From Paracoccaceae bacterium (GTDB lineage Bacteria > Pseudomonadota > Alphaproteobacteria > Rhodobacterales > Rhodobacteraceae): a stretch of 61,729 nucleotides of DNA. The notes under the pieces were generated by a model, which saw only the letters and a program-made list of their open reading frames with translations, was not told where the DNA came from and did not search any database. A program made the translations under genes and the position numbers. The stretch's first letter is position 1; each line of letters begins with the position of its first letter. Positions 25,680-35,540 of the stretch are shown piece by piece. The stretch spans positions 8,625-70,353 of the forward strand of contig JAPPHA010000104.1 of assembly GCA_028874915.1 (NCBI GenBank), in the 5' to 3' direction.

Positions 25680-28231
25680 CGTGCAAGGACTTCAGCGTGT
25701 CCGGCCTCGGGACCTGCAAACACGTGGAAGGCGTACTGCATGGATTGAGAGGGGCCGCTGGACATGCGGTTGACCAAGTTTCGAATTCTGGCTCGCAACG
25801 AATTGAAATCTACCTTGCCGACGACCGCGACGGATTGCCGACCATGGAGGCACCGGACGCACATATTCCCGGTGGACTTGATACGGAAATTGAACGGTTG
25901 GTCGCTTCCCTCAGGGACGAACCGGTTGCAGACACTTATCACAGGCTGCATCAGCTGAAGTCCACACACCCGAGCCACATCAGGATTTCGAGACTCCTCG
26001 AAGGCTGGATAAATCAACGACATAGAAGCCAACAAAGGGTTCAACGGAGAAAGACGGTTCAGGAGGATATCGCGGCACGCCGCCTTGACACCAATGTCCT
26101 GAAATATCCCCTTTTCCCCTATCAGGTCGAGGGCATGTTGCACTTGCGCCTCGGTGAACGCGCACTGCTTGCGGACGATATGGGCCTCGGGAAGACTGTT
26201 CAGGCCCTCGCCGCTACCGAGCTTTTGTCACGACTGGACTCCGTGAGCCGGGTCCTGGTCGTATGCCCTGCGTCACTGAAGGCGGAATGGGAGGAGCAGA
26301 TCCGGAACGCAACCGACAGGCGTTGCCGTGTCGTCTTCGGGCCCATGCATCGTCGAATCGAGCAATACCGGAATCCGGAGTTCTATTCGATTACGAACTA
26401 CGAACAAATCCGATCCGATGTCGAACACATCGGTCGTCACTTGAAACCAGATCTCGTCATTCTCGACGAAGCGCAAAGGATCAAGAACTGGCGAACGAAG
26501 ACCGCCGATGCGGTCAAGAGACTCGATAGCCCATATGCGTTCGTCCTGACCGGTACGCCCCTCGAGAACCGCATCGAAGAGATTTATTCAATCGTACAGT
26601 ACCTTGACCCGGAACTCCTCGGGCCACTTTTCAGGTTCAACCGCCGTTATTTCGCCCTCGATGACCGTGGCCGACCGGATTCGCTCAAGAACCTCGACGA
26701 ATTGCACGAGCGTCTGGGTCAAGTGATGCTCCGCCGTCGCAAGTCGGACATCGAAGACGATCTACCGGAGAGAACCGTCAACAACTTTTTCTTGCCCATG
26801 ACCGACGTTCAGAAGGAGCGCTACGCTGACTACGAGTACATCGTTGCCAGGCTGGCACAAATCGCCCGGCGACGGCATCTGACGGAAGCCGAATTCAAGA
26901 GGCTGCAAATGGGGCTCGCGTGCATGAGGATGCTGTGCGACACGGCCTACATTCTTGACGAAAAGGAACGGGCCAGCCCAAAACTCGAGGAACTGGAGCG
27001 GATACTCGATGATCTGCTCGCTGATCCCGATACGAAAGTCATCGTTTTCTCTGAATGGGTCCGCATGTTGAGCCTTGCTCAGGATCGGCTTGACGACGCG
27101 GGAATCGAATTTGCATGGCACGTGGGAGACGTTCTGCAGGACAAGCGTCGAAGGGAGATCATTCGGTTCAGGGAGGACCCCGATTGCCGGGTCTTTCTTT
27201 CTTCCGAGAGCGGTGGCGTCGGTCTGAACCTGCAGGTCGCAAATGCCGTCATCAATCTCGACCTACCCTGGAATCCGGCAAGGCTTGAACAACGGATTGC
27301 GCGAGCCTGGAGGAAGCACCAGAAGAGGGTCGTCAGCGTGATTAACCTCGTAGCGGAAAACACGATCGAGCACCGGATGCTGTATCTGCTCGACGCGAAA
27401 CAAGGACTTTCCGACGCGGTCTTGGATAGTCCGACCGAGGACGGCAGGATGGAACTGCCTTCCGGTCGTCAGGCGTTTCTGGAAAGGCTCGAGAATGTTC
27501 TCGGGGCACAGGTGCCCACGGCGAAAGTGCCGCAACCTGATCCGGTCGATGTTTCGCTCGAGGCCCTGAAGGAAACGCTCGGCGACAGGCTGTATGCGGT
27601 GGAACTCCGCAAGGACACATCCGATCAACGATCCCTGCTTGCGGTCCTTCGCGATGTGGTCGACGAAGCTGCCGTGGATGGGTCCTTTCCTTTGCCGGTA
27701 AAATTGATCAACCGTGAGAGTTACGAGACCATGCTTTCGATGGAGGAAAACGGACTCCTCGACTTTTCCGGGAATCGTATCGAAATGCTTTTCCTCGAGT
27801 CCGCAGATGAACGGGGCGAGAGAGAGACCAGTCGACGGCGGGCGAAGGCGGCTCCCCTGTTGGACGAAGCGGACCGGCGTCGCAACATGGCCTCCTTGCT
27901 GGCGAACGGCGGATTTGAATTCGAAGCTGCAAAACTCGCGGTTTCAACCACGGTTTTGTCCATACGTGCACTGGCGCTCTTCTCGGGAATTGACACAACG
28001 GAGGACGATGAAATTCCTCCACACGAACTTTGCGACCGTTTGATTGAGGCGGGTGAACTGCCCGAGGACTTGGAGATTCCCGCATACGGACTTTGTGTCT
28101 CGGAATCGGAGGTAACAACGGCGCTGACTGTCGACAGAGACGAAGCCGATGATCTCCACCAGCACGCTGGCGCGATGCTTGAATCCTCGGACCGTATCCT
28201 GTCATACGCCACGTCACGAATTGGTGCCTGA
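25676..28231 (+). CDS. SNF2-family DEAD/DEAQ-box helicase with an N-terminal SWIM zinc finger (main part)
   Basis: 851 codons. It opens with the SWIM-type finger TCKDFSVSGLGTCKHV. The SNF2 helicase core follows: FPYQVEGMLHL, Walker A DDMGLGKT (about residues 168-175), the box II variant DEAQRIKN (about 263), and LTGTPLENR. The second RecA domain has VIVFSEWVRM, SESGGVGLNLQVANAVINLDLPWNP and motif VI EQRIARAWRKHQK. A long C-terminal region after about residue 590 is of unknown function. The nominal TTG start is only the place where the frame resumes; the true start is at 25404 upstream of a frameshift. SWIM/SNF2 ATPases remodel protein-DNA complexes; several phage-defence systems carry similar motors, but no partner nuclease is present. 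Confidence 0.8.
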   Translation: MTCKDFSVSGLGTCKHVEGVLHGLRGAAGHAVDQVSNSGSQRIEIYLADDRDGLPTMEAPDAHIPGGLDTEIERLVASLRDEPVADTYHRLHQLKSTHPSHIRISRLLEGWINQRHRSQQRVQRRKTVQEDIAARRLDTNVLKYPLFPYQVEGMLHLRLGERALLADDMGLGKTVQALAATELLSRLDSVSRVLVVCPASLKAEWEEQIRNATDRRCRVVFGPMHRRIEQYRNPEFYSITNYEQIRSDVEHIGRHLKPDLVILDEAQRIKNWRTKTADAVKRLDSPYAFVLTGTPLENRIEEIYSIVQYLDPELLGPLFRFNRRYFALDDRGRPDSLKNLDELHERLGQVMLRRRKSDIEDDLPERTVNNFFLPMTDVQKERYADYEYIVARLAQIARRRHLTEAEFKRLQMGLACMRMLCDTAYILDEKERASPKLEELERILDDLLADPDTKVIVFSEWVRMLSLAQDRLDDAGIEFAWHVGDVLQDKRRREIIRFREDPDCRVFLSSESGGVGLNLQVANAVINLDLPWNPARLEQRIARAWRKHQKRVVSVINLVAENTIEHRMLYLLDAKQGLSDAVLDSPTEDGRMELPSGRQAFLERLENVLGAQVPTAKVPQPDPVDVSLEALKETLGDRLYAVELRKDTSDQRSLLAVLRDVVDEAAVDGSFPLPVKLINRESYETMLSMEENGLLDFSGNRIEMLFLESADERGERETSRRRAKAAPLLDEADRRRNMASLLANGGFEFEAAKLAVSTTVLSIRALALFSGIDTTEDDEIPPHELCDRLIEAGELPEDLEIPAYGLCVSESEVTTALTVDRDEADDLHQHAGAMLESSDRILSYATSRIGA

Positions 28232-29084
28232 ACGTTGAACGAGGCCTCCTTGTTCAGGTATGATGATCGGTTTCGGATGCATCACTGAAGGCAATTTTGC
28301 TATCTGTCAGACAGATGCGACGGCGTGGGCGCTCCATCAGATGGCATCAGTTGTTCCTAGAAGCGGCACACGCCGGATATGCAAGCGTGTTTTCAACGGA
28401 GGAGTCGCCCGAGGGCCAAGTTGCTGTCCTTGGAACCAAAAGTTCAACGAATAGAATTCGGCTCTTGCGTGGAAGACCGCAAAACGGCGGCACGGAGCGC
28501 TTCACGACTGTGAGTTCGCCGAACGAACCTTTGGTGGCTCGAGATTCATTCACAGATCCGTTTTGGCGAACCGTTCGCGGCCGACCTCATCGGGAGTGCA
28601 TCAGATCAAGGGACAGGCGGGAGATTCGATCGAGATCGGTCGCGTTTCCATGGCCCTCACGATGCATGCGTGCCGAACTGTGTGTCACAATCCATTTGGA
28701 CATGCGAATTCCGCCCCCCAATTGCTCCAGGGCTTTCCGGCCCTTCGCGAAAAGCGTTGCAGTCAATCTCGAGTCGGTCTCCAAGCTCTACTTGTGCTGT
28801 CCAGGTTCGTGCCCGATCTCGGGTTTGCCGGTTTGGGGTGGGGGTACAGGGTCAAAGCCCGAGAAGACCAACGTGGGGGACGCGATCGACAAACCTTCGA
28901 TGGGTTCCGGAGACGTCCAATTGCCAGCTGCCATGGCTTGAAGGTTGGAATCCGGATTTTGCAAAAACCGGAATATGACCAAGCCCTTTACCAAATTGCA
29001 TGGAGGCGCAATTCCGGGTTCGCAGAAGCGCTGGCGGCAGGAGGTGTGGCGATGGTTCCTGCCCCGAACCAGAAAGGGGATCCG
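28232..29084. other. Intergenic region without a recognisable gene
   Basis: About 850 bases between the helicase and a Phd-type antitoxin. A 214-codon frame at 28297-28941 shows no motif, low-complexity Arg/Ser-rich composition and no homologue-like pattern, so it is not called. The promoter of the following toxin-antitoxin module should lie in the last 100 bases. Confidence 0.45.
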
Positions 29085-29450
29085 ATGACCGAAACACGGC
29101 GTGTCAACGTCGGCGAGGTCAAGACGCATCTTTCGGCATTGCTTGCCGAGGTCGAGGCGGGAAAGGACCTCGTGATTTGTCGTGGCTCGAAACCGGTTGC
29201 CCATGTAACGCGGATCAATACCGCGGAGGACTGCGCCAGGATTCGCGCGACGTTGCGGCGGGAACGGGCGAAACAGTCATACGTGACGAGCTCGGAACTA
29301 TTGTCATGGCGCCATGAACGTCATTCACGCCAATGGTGTTCGTTGTCGATTCCTCGGTTGCGGCCGCTTGGGTTTTGCCCGACGAAGAGGCGGTACAGGC
29401 CGACGTTGCATTGGACCGGCTTGGCGAAGAGACAGCCAAGGTTCCGTTGA
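29085..29450 (+). CDS. Phd/YefM-type antitoxin with an abnormal C-terminal extension
   Basis: Residues 1-82 (MTETRRVNVGEVKTHLSALLAEVEAGKDLVICRGSKPVAHV..., ending SSELLSWRHERHS) are a full-length Phd/YefM antitoxin. The normal stop just before the toxin start at 29333 is missing, so the frame runs another 38 codons through the toxin gene. The ATG is preceded by the ribosome site AAAGGGGA. Expected role: bind and neutralise the VapC-like partner and autoregulate. Both members of the pair appear to be decaying. Confidence 0.7.
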   Translation: MTETRRVNVGEVKTHLSALLAEVEAGKDLVICRGSKPVAHVTRINTAEDCARIRATLRRERAKQSYVTSSELLSWRHERHSRQWCSLSIPRLRPLGFCPTKRRYRPTLHWTGLAKRQPRFR

Positions 29451-29783
29451 TTTTCTGGCACGAACTGCGCAACGTGTTGTTGACCGCCGAACGCCGGGGG
29501 CGAGTCACTGGCGGCTATGCCGACACCTCACTGACTCGTTTACGCCGTCTCCCGATACGCTGTCCAATAAAACGTCTAAGATTGTGATGTTATGGAATTC
29601 GCCCGAAACTACGCCCTGACTGCGTACGAAGCCAGTTGTCTGGCGCTTGCAATTCGCGAAGGTTGTGCGCTTGTGAGTTTGGAGCGACACTTGAACGCGG
29701 CGGCGGCCGCTGAAGGCATCGCTCAATTTGAATTGCCTTCCGTCTGCGCCTCGACGCCGTTTTTCGGTTTGGAGAGTCGCTGA
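29333..29783 (+). pseudogene. VapC-like PIN toxin gene broken by two frameshifts
   Basis: The first frame reads MVFVVDSSVAAAWVLPDEEA, then FWHELRNVLLTAERRGRV. After about 29555 the homology passes to a second frame (DTLSNKTSKIVML) and, from 29592, to a third (MEFARNYALTAYEASCLALAIREGCALVSLERHLNAAAAAEG). Two acidic positions also changed (YDAS to YEAS, TLDR to SLER). The toxin cannot be made as one chain, which would explain how the antitoxin tail could degenerate. Confidence 0.75.
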
Positions 29784-29998
29784 AAAATCGCCAGCGGTTC
29801 GTTCTTGATCCTTGCATTTGGAACATGTTCTGCCCCGGATCAACCGTGATCGTCCGAACATGCCGGCCGCAGTGGATGTCGCAGGCGTGCGGGCCCTGGA
29901 ACGCGCCGACAACCGGAACTCCATGTTCGAAATCTCCACGATTGACGACGACGTCCCAGTCCACGTGGTGTCCGGCGACCACGACATCGGACATTTCG

Positions 29999-30883
29999 TC
30001 AAAGGGCACACAGGAGCTGCGGGATGCCGGGCGTGTCGGTTCGAACGGAGAAAAGCCCGCCGGCGTGGTCAGCAGCGGCAAGTTCCTGCTCGCTGTGGTG
30101 CCGGCGAAGAGAGGTGACATACAGTTCCGTCAGGTCCGTGCCGCCAAATGTCACGCAAGTCGGGCCCTTGGTCGGCAGATCGATCCTGGTATCTGGTGTC
30201 CCGTCGGCGCTGAAGCGGACAACGCAGCCACCCCAGACCCGGGCGCTCCAGTAGTTCCCATCGGCATCGACGGTGCCGCCGTCCGGCATGCCCGGCGCGT
30301 CGTGGCTGCCCGCCAGAGGTTCGATCTCATCGAACTCGGAGAAGTCCGGGCCGATGCGGAAACGCCGGATCGTTCGGACGGGCGTGTCGGCGAAATACAT
30401 CACCGTTCCGTCGGGCGAAAAGGCAAGCCCGTTCGTGATGACCACATCTCCGAAGAGTTGCGTGAGCCCGCCGTCCGGACCCAGCCGGTAGACCGCACCC
30501 ACGGGGCGGCGTTTGTCCATCTCGGGCGTCTCGTCGAACGTGCCGAAGACGATGCCGCCAAATGGGTCGACGCAGGCGTCGTTGATGCGTGTCTGTGGCA
30601 GGTCGGGTTCGACGTCGTGCAACCGCGTGAAACAGGTCAAGTCACCGTCCGCAAGACAAAGCTGATCGGGAAAGCCGATCACAAATCCCTCCTTCCGGCG
30701 CGGCAGAATGAACCCCGCGCGTCCCGGCAGGACGAAGGATCGGGTTTGGAGATTGGCATCCAAGCGCCAGATGCGGCTGGCATCGATGTCCGTCCACCAC
30801 AAGGCATTGTCTCTCGGATCCAGAAAACAGCATTCTCCCAGTGTGTTCTTGCAGTCGACGACAAGCTTGACAGGCGTGTTCAT
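29999..30883 (-). CDS. SMP-30/gluconolactonase-family sugar lactonase
   Basis: 294 aa, a complete six-bladed propeller: LGECCFLDPRDNALWWTDI with the metal-ligand Glu, PQTRINDACVDPFGGIVFGTFDE with the ligand Asn, ITNGLAFSPDGTVMYFADT with the second Asn, and PDGGTVDADGNYWSARVWGG with the catalytic Asp. The family hydrolyses sugar-1,4-lactones to aldonic acids. The ATG is preceded by GGAGAG. It lies on the same strand as a hydroxyacid dehydrogenase and near an IclR regulator and an aldo/keto reductase, consistent with oxidative sugar degradation (aldose to lactone to acid). Confidence 0.9.
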   Translation of the reverse strand: MNTPVKLVVDCKNTLGECCFLDPRDNALWWTDIDASRIWRLDANLQTRSFVLPGRAGFILPRRKEGFVIGFPDQLCLADGDLTCFTRLHDVEPDLPQTRINDACVDPFGGIVFGTFDETPEMDKRRPVGAVYRLGPDGGLTQLFGDVVITNGLAFSPDGTVMYFADTPVRTIRRFRIGPDFSEFDEIEPLAGSHDAPGMPDGGTVDADGNYWSARVWGGCVVRFSADGTPDTRIDLPTKGPTCVTFGGTDLTELYVTSLRRHHSEQELAAADHAGGLFSVRTDTPGIPQLLCAL

Positions 30884-31422
30884 GTTACTCTCCGATGTCC
30901 AGGTCTCCCCGGCGGACCATTCGATGATCAGTGCGGACCCGAGGAGCTTGACGTCATCGCCGCAGATGGCGAAGTCGCAGTCGTCCTCAATGCGTCATCG
31001 CGCGGCCGCGCCCGATGGGCAAGAGAAACCCGCGTGCAGGCCCGGAAACGCCGCCATAGCAAGTTCCCGGTGGTCGTTGCCAGGACCTCCGGCTTGGAAC
31101 GATCGGAGGTGGCCGAATGGCCGAGGTCGGGCCCGAGACTTTGGACCCGACGGCCTCACCGATTCGGTCCCGCGTTTTGCTGGCTTTCAATGGATCGTTC
31201 GAAAGCGACCGAACGACCTCCGCACCCGATGTGGCGGATCGGCCCTGCCGTGTCACGATCGTGTCCGACACATCTGTTGTTGCGTACTACAGGTCGATGG
31301 ACCCGGAAACAGCGCCAGACAGCCGTGTGATCACGGCGTCGTCTTTCTCGAAAATCGTGGGCCTTGTGGCCGTGGTTGCGGGACCCTCGCCGAGAGTCGG
31401 CAAATTCGGTTTGGGTCCATGG
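30884..31422. other. Gap between two minus-strand genes, possible gene remnant
   Basis: About 540 bases. On the minus strand the sequence just before the lactonase gene reads ...RVRTDHRMVRRGDLDIGE and then TAA, ending 3 nt before its ATG. This may be the 3' end of a lost upstream gene, but no longer frame supports it. No promoter or RNA gene is evident. Confidence 0.35.
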
Positions 31423-32388
31423 TCAGGCCTCAACCCGTTCACCGTTTACGATGAGATCCGCAATCGGTTCGCCATCCAGAACCGCGAGGACGTTTTCGAC
31501 GGTCTTGACACCCATGCTGATCAGTGCCTCTTCACTGAGCGCCGCGCAATGCGGGCTCAAGACGATCCGCGGCTCGCGGGTGAGTGGTGAGTTTTCGGAG
31601 AGCGGCTCCCGATCGAACGTGTCGAGTGCGGCGCCGTGCAGCTTTCCGCTCGCCACTGCGGCCACGAGTGCGGCTTCATCAAGCAGGCCGCCGCGGCTGG
31701 CGTTCACGACGATCGACCGCCGAGGCAGGATGGCCAGTTCTCGCGCACCGATGATACGGCGCGTCCCATCGTTCAGGGGTGCATGCAGGCTGACCACATC
31801 GGCATCCGAAAGCCCGGTTTCCAGCGTGTCGACGAAGTCCACTTCAATCCCGGACCTGTCTCCGCAGAAGGGGTCGAACACCTTGATATTCATATCGAAC
31901 GTCGCAGCCCGCTTGGCCACCTCGCGGCCAATCCGACCAAAGCCGACAAGCAGGAGGGTCTTGCCCCGAAGTTCCACGGCAGTGACCCGGTCGCGCGCGG
32001 AAAAATCACCCTTGCGAACGGCGGCATCAAGCAACATGCCCTGACGTGCGGCGGCGAGCATCAGGTATATTGTATGTTCTGCCACCGAAACCGCGTTGAC
32101 CGGGCCGACGATGGTCACGGGGATGCCAAGTTCGGAACAGAGATTCACGGGAATGTTGTCGTAGCCGACGCCGTGGCGCGACACCACTTTCAGCCGTTTG
32201 GCTGCCTTGATAACCCGTCTGCCGAGTGGCGCGTCCCGGACCGTGATTGCCTCGGCATCCACGACATGTTTGATCAGGTTTTCTTCCGAGAAATCGGTAA
32301 CCACTTTGAAAGAGACGTCATCCCTGTCGCGCAGCAGATCCAGCGCACGTTCGTGGATAGGCTGGACGACGAGGACTTTCCTCTTCAT
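31423..32388 (-). CDS. D-isomer-specific 2-hydroxyacid dehydrogenase (phosphoglycerate dehydrogenase-like)
   Basis: 321 aa from the ATG at 32388 (MKRKVLVVQPIHERALDLL). The NAD-binding motif is LLVGFGRIGREV, and the catalytic triad is Arg in VNASRGGLLDE, Glu in DTFDREPL and His in LSPHCAALSEEA. The length is typical. It reduces 2-oxoacids or oxidises D-2-hydroxyacids; in a sugar-acid cluster it may act on a glyoxylate, hydroxypyruvate or 2-keto-sugar-acid intermediate. An upstream extension to 32460 is possible but lacks conservation. It is transcribed divergently from the IclR-type regulator across 1.26 kb. Confidence 0.9.
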   Translation of the reverse strand: MKRKVLVVQPIHERALDLLRDRDDVSFKVVTDFSEENLIKHVVDAEAITVRDAPLGRRVIKAAKRLKVVSRHGVGYDNIPVNLCSELGIPVTIVGPVNAVSVAEHTIYLMLAAARQGMLLDAAVRKGDFSARDRVTAVELRGKTLLLVGFGRIGREVAKRAATFDMNIKVFDPFCGDRSGIEVDFVDTLETGLSDADVVSLHAPLNDGTRRIIGARELAILPRRSIVVNASRGGLLDEAALVAAVASGKLHGAALDTFDREPLSENSPLTREPRIVLSPHCAALSEEALISMGVKTVENVLAVLDGEPIADLIVNGERVEA

Positions 32389-33648
32389 TTCACAACCGCA
32401 CACTAGAACCGGAGAGTTCCGACATTTGAGGTCCAATCTGTTCCTCGTGCCGTGCGCCAAAGTCCTTCATCCCGTTTGCAGTCCCGAATTTTTGTGCCGA
32501 CCGACTTCGGGGACCGTGGCCGAATGTGAACCGAACTTCATTCAGGCCTCATCCCACTCCCTTGTTGGCCGGCATGATGTTCGGGACCTTTCCGCCCCGA
32601 AAACAGTTCGGCTGCCCGCATAGCGTGGCTTGCGCTCCGTCTTCTTTGGCAAGCTGCATCTCCACCAGTCCCCGGCGGTCGAAGACCATTCACGGGCTCG
32701 GCCCGTAGATGCCAGGCTGACGGTCGCCGATCCTCGGCAAAAGAAACGCCAGGAGACCCAGGCCGGTCACCGGTTTCCTGACCTGCCGGGTCCGGAAACC
32801 CGCGACCCCGTCACGCACCTCCTGATGGCCTCATGCGGCGCCGGTGCGTTCCCGGGACCAATTGACCAACGTCCTCACGTCGACAGCTGCCAACCTGGCG
32901 CCGCACGACTTGGCCCTGAAATGGGATCCATGGTCACGTTGCCATTCGAACAAGGGCGAAAATCCGCAGTTTGCTCCACCGAACCCGGAAAATCCACCGG
33001 GTGCGACGCCCCTCATGGGCTTTCCCAAATTGTACGCCATCCTGTTCATGCGAATCCGGTCCCGGCTAACCGAATGCATGCTGTGGGTGTTCGTACGGTC
33101 AGCCGATTCCGGGTCTTTCGCGGATCGGATCCCCGAAGGTGCAAGTGCGTTTACAGACTTCATCATTGTGCGCTCTTCGACGCTCACTTGAGTATGCGGG
33201 CATTTGACGCAGGTCAACATATAACGCACAAACAGGCAATAATTTGTGGACAATGGCACCAAGCCGGGCGGGACTTGTTAAAAACGAATTGACGGACTGA
33301 ACTGTTTTGCTTACGTTCGTCGCATACCTCATCCTAAAGGTGTTCAAATATCGTACAAAAAAAGGAAATGATGCACGCCGGGAAGGTGAACGGAGAGACT
33401 ATCGAAACCATCGGGTTCGTCGTTGCGCATTCCGGGCGGCCCAGCGCGAAGCCAGCGACGAAACCTGTCCCCGCGTGATCGTGGTGCCGACAGAAAGGGA
33501 CCGCTTCCCGCCGGGTTCCGGTGTTCGGCGGGATGTTGTCGATGCCGTCGTCACCAACAATTCAAAGGCTGCGCAGCGGCTTGGGAAACAAGAGGCGGGC
33601 CGCCTCAGGCGGCGCTTCCACGACTGAGCTGGTGAAAACAGATCCCGC
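32389..33648. other. Long divergent intergenic region
   Basis: About 1.26 kb between the hydroxyacid dehydrogenase and the IclR regulator. Frames of up to 220 codons occur on both strands without any recognised motif. The AT-rich stretch at about 33325-33370 (around TTCAAATATCGTACAAAAAAAGG) is a plausible promoter or regulator-binding region for the divergent genes. Part of the region may be a decayed gene. Confidence 0.4.
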
Positions 33649-34443
33649 ATGAGCGAGGTTGTCGCACAAAGCAGTAGCGATCGTTCGCTGACACTTGAGC
33701 GGGGAATCCGCATTCTCGAGATCTTCACTCCCGAGAACAAGGCCATCACCACCACCGAGGCCGCGCAGTCTGTGGGCATCAGCCGCGCAGCGGCGCGCCG
33801 GTTGCTGCTGACTCTTGTTTATCTTGGCTACCTCTCACAGGAAAAGGGGTCGTTCCGGCTTACCGGAAAGGTCATGGCGATCGGACAAGGGGTTCTTGCG
33901 CGCGAGGACCGCTGGCTGAAGGTCGCCGGTCTGGTTGTCGACGTTTCCAACAGAATGGACGAACCTTTTTCGATTTCGGTGCTCGACGGGTTGCGTATCC
34001 GCTTCGTTGCCCGTGATCTGAAACGCCGTATCCATTCGGCGCGGCTGATTGTCGGCGACATGCTTCCCGCACACTGCTCGGCCGCGGGAAAAGTTCTGTT
34101 GTCCACGCTCACTGCGGAGGAGTTTAGTTCGCTGGTCGCAGAGAGGGGACCGCTCGAAAAGCGGACGTCCAAGACGATCACCGGGCTTCAGGAATTCGAG
34201 GCGGAACTCAGGCAGGTACGTCTCAAGAGTTGGGCGACAGCCGAAGACGAAATGGAGATCGGGACCATCGGAATCGCGGTTCCGATCTTTGACGCCGAGG
34301 GCAGCGTCGTGGCCGCCCTCGCGGTCGGCTCGCACAAGAAACGGCGTACGGTGGATGAGTTGAAGTCCGATTTCCTGCCAGTGCTTCAGGATTCGGCCGA
34401 CCGGATCAGTTCGGAATTGGCTCGCCAGACATCAATTCTGTGA
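33649..34443 (+). CDS. IclR-family transcriptional regulator
   Basis: 264 aa. The N-terminal winged helix-turn-helix is LTLERGIRILEIFTPENKAITTTEAAQSVGISRAAARRLLLTLVYLGYL. The IclR effector domain follows: SISVLDGLRIRFVARD, then MLPAHCSAAGKVLL (a hallmark of the PcaR/PcaU/KdgR type), and IGIAVPIFDAEGSVVAALAVGS. It probably senses a sugar acid or aromatic acid and controls the aldo/keto reductase directly downstream and perhaps the divergent lactonase and dehydrogenase. Confidence 0.92.
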   Translation: MSEVVAQSSSDRSLTLERGIRILEIFTPENKAITTTEAAQSVGISRAAARRLLLTLVYLGYLSQEKGSFRLTGKVMAIGQGVLAREDRWLKVAGLVVDVSNRMDEPFSISVLDGLRIRFVARDLKRRIHSARLIVGDMLPAHCSAAGKVLLSTLTAEEFSSLVAERGPLEKRTSKTITGLQEFEAELRQVRLKSWATAEDEMEIGTIGIAVPIFDAEGSVVAALAVGSHKKRRTVDELKSDFLPVLQDSADRISSELARQTSIL

Positions 34444-34484
34444 ATTCCCGCAAGGGCGGCTGACTCGAGGCCGCAGACGGGATC

Positions 34485-35540
34485 ATGGCACGGTATCTGA
34501 AACGCAGAAGGCTTGGCAGGACCAAGGTGGAGCTGACGGAGCTCGGCCTTGGAACGGCGCCGTTCGGCGAACCCTTCGTCCGCCTCGAGGACGATGGTGT
34601 CGCCGCGGCCATCGAGCGGGCCTGGACAAGCGGAATCCGGTACTTTGACACTTCGCCATTTTACGGGCACGGAAAGTCGGAACTGCGTGTCGGGCGCGGC
34701 CTTGGTGGCCGGGATCGCGACGCCTTTGTCCTTTCAACCAAGGTCGGTCGCTTGCTGCGACGTCCGGCCGACCCGACGATGCTGGAGCCCGGCTTCTTTC
34801 TCGGCGGCCTGCCGTTCGAAGTCCGGTTCGACTACAGCTATGACGGAATAATGCGGTCGGTGGAGGACAGCTACCAGCGGCTCGGCATGAACCGGATCGA
34901 CCTACTCCTGATCCACGATCTCGACACCTGGTTTCATCCCACGAACGGCCGCCTCGAGGCCTACCGGGCGCAACTGCTGACGAGCGGTGCCCATGCGCTC
35001 AACGAACTGAGATCAAGCGGCGTGATCTCTGCCGTTGGCGCGGGGATCAATGAATGCGGCATGATCCCGTGGTTCGTCGAAAACATGGATCTCGATTTCT
35101 TCCTGGTCGCACTTCGGTATTCCCTGCTTGAACAGGAAACTCTGGATGTCGAACTGCCGCTTTGTGCCGAACGCGGGATCGGCATTGTCATCGGTGGCGT
35201 GTTCAATTCCGGAATCCTCGCAACCGGCGCCCGCGAGGGCGCGATGTACAATTACGAGCCCGCAGGACGCGAGATACTTGAGCATGTGTCAAAGCTGGAA
35301 GCGGTGTGCCGCAGCCATGGGGTCAACCTGCACGCGGCGGCCCTTCAGTTCCCGCTGGCTCACCCGCTTGTGGCGAGCGTCATCCCGGGCGCTCATTCCG
35401 CCGCCCATATTGAACAAATCGTCGCCGGAATCGATCAGCCCATACCGGAGACGTTCTGGCTTGAATTGAAGGAACGGGGCCTCATTCGCCCCGACGCGCC
35501 GGTGCCCGATCAACATTCGCAGGACCAGGACGGACCATGA
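34485..35540 (+). CDS. Aldo/keto reductase (L-fucose / D-threo-aldose dehydrogenase-like)
   Basis: 351 aa. The AKR active site is visible: Asp in YFDTSPFYG with the catalytic Tyr, Lys in VLSTKVGR and His in LLLIHDLDTW. The C-terminal NAD(P) site region is LAHPLVASVIPGAHSAAHIEQ. The N-terminal 'RRLGRTKVELTELGLGTAPFGE' and the GGVFNSGILATG segment are typical of the pyridoxal 4-dehydrogenase/D-threo-aldose 1-dehydrogenase subgroup, which oxidise sugars to lactones. It lies 41 nt after the IclR gene, and its stop overlaps the start of a broken dehydrogenase gene. It is consistent with supplying the substrate of the SMP-30 lactonase. Confidence 0.88.
   Translation: MARYLKRRRLGRTKVELTELGLGTAPFGEPFVRLEDDGVAAAIERAWTSGIRYFDTSPFYGHGKSELRVGRGLGGRDRDAFVLSTKVGRLLRRPADPTMLEPGFFLGGLPFEVRFDYSYDGIMRSVEDSYQRLGMNRIDLLLIHDLDTWFHPTNGRLEAYRAQLLTSGAHALNELRSSGVISAVGAGINECGMIPWFVENMDLDFFLVALRYSLLEQETLDVELPLCAERGIGIVIGGVFNSGILATGAREGAMYNYEPAGREILEHVSKLEAVCRSHGVNLHAAALQFPLAHPLVASVIPGAHSAAHIEQIVAGIDQPIPETFWLELKERGLIRPDAPVPDQHSQDQDGP

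Noticed and set aside
28297-28941. 214-codon plus-strand frame between helicase and antitoxin
   Set aside because: No motif, atypical composition, no ribosome site; not supportable as a gene.
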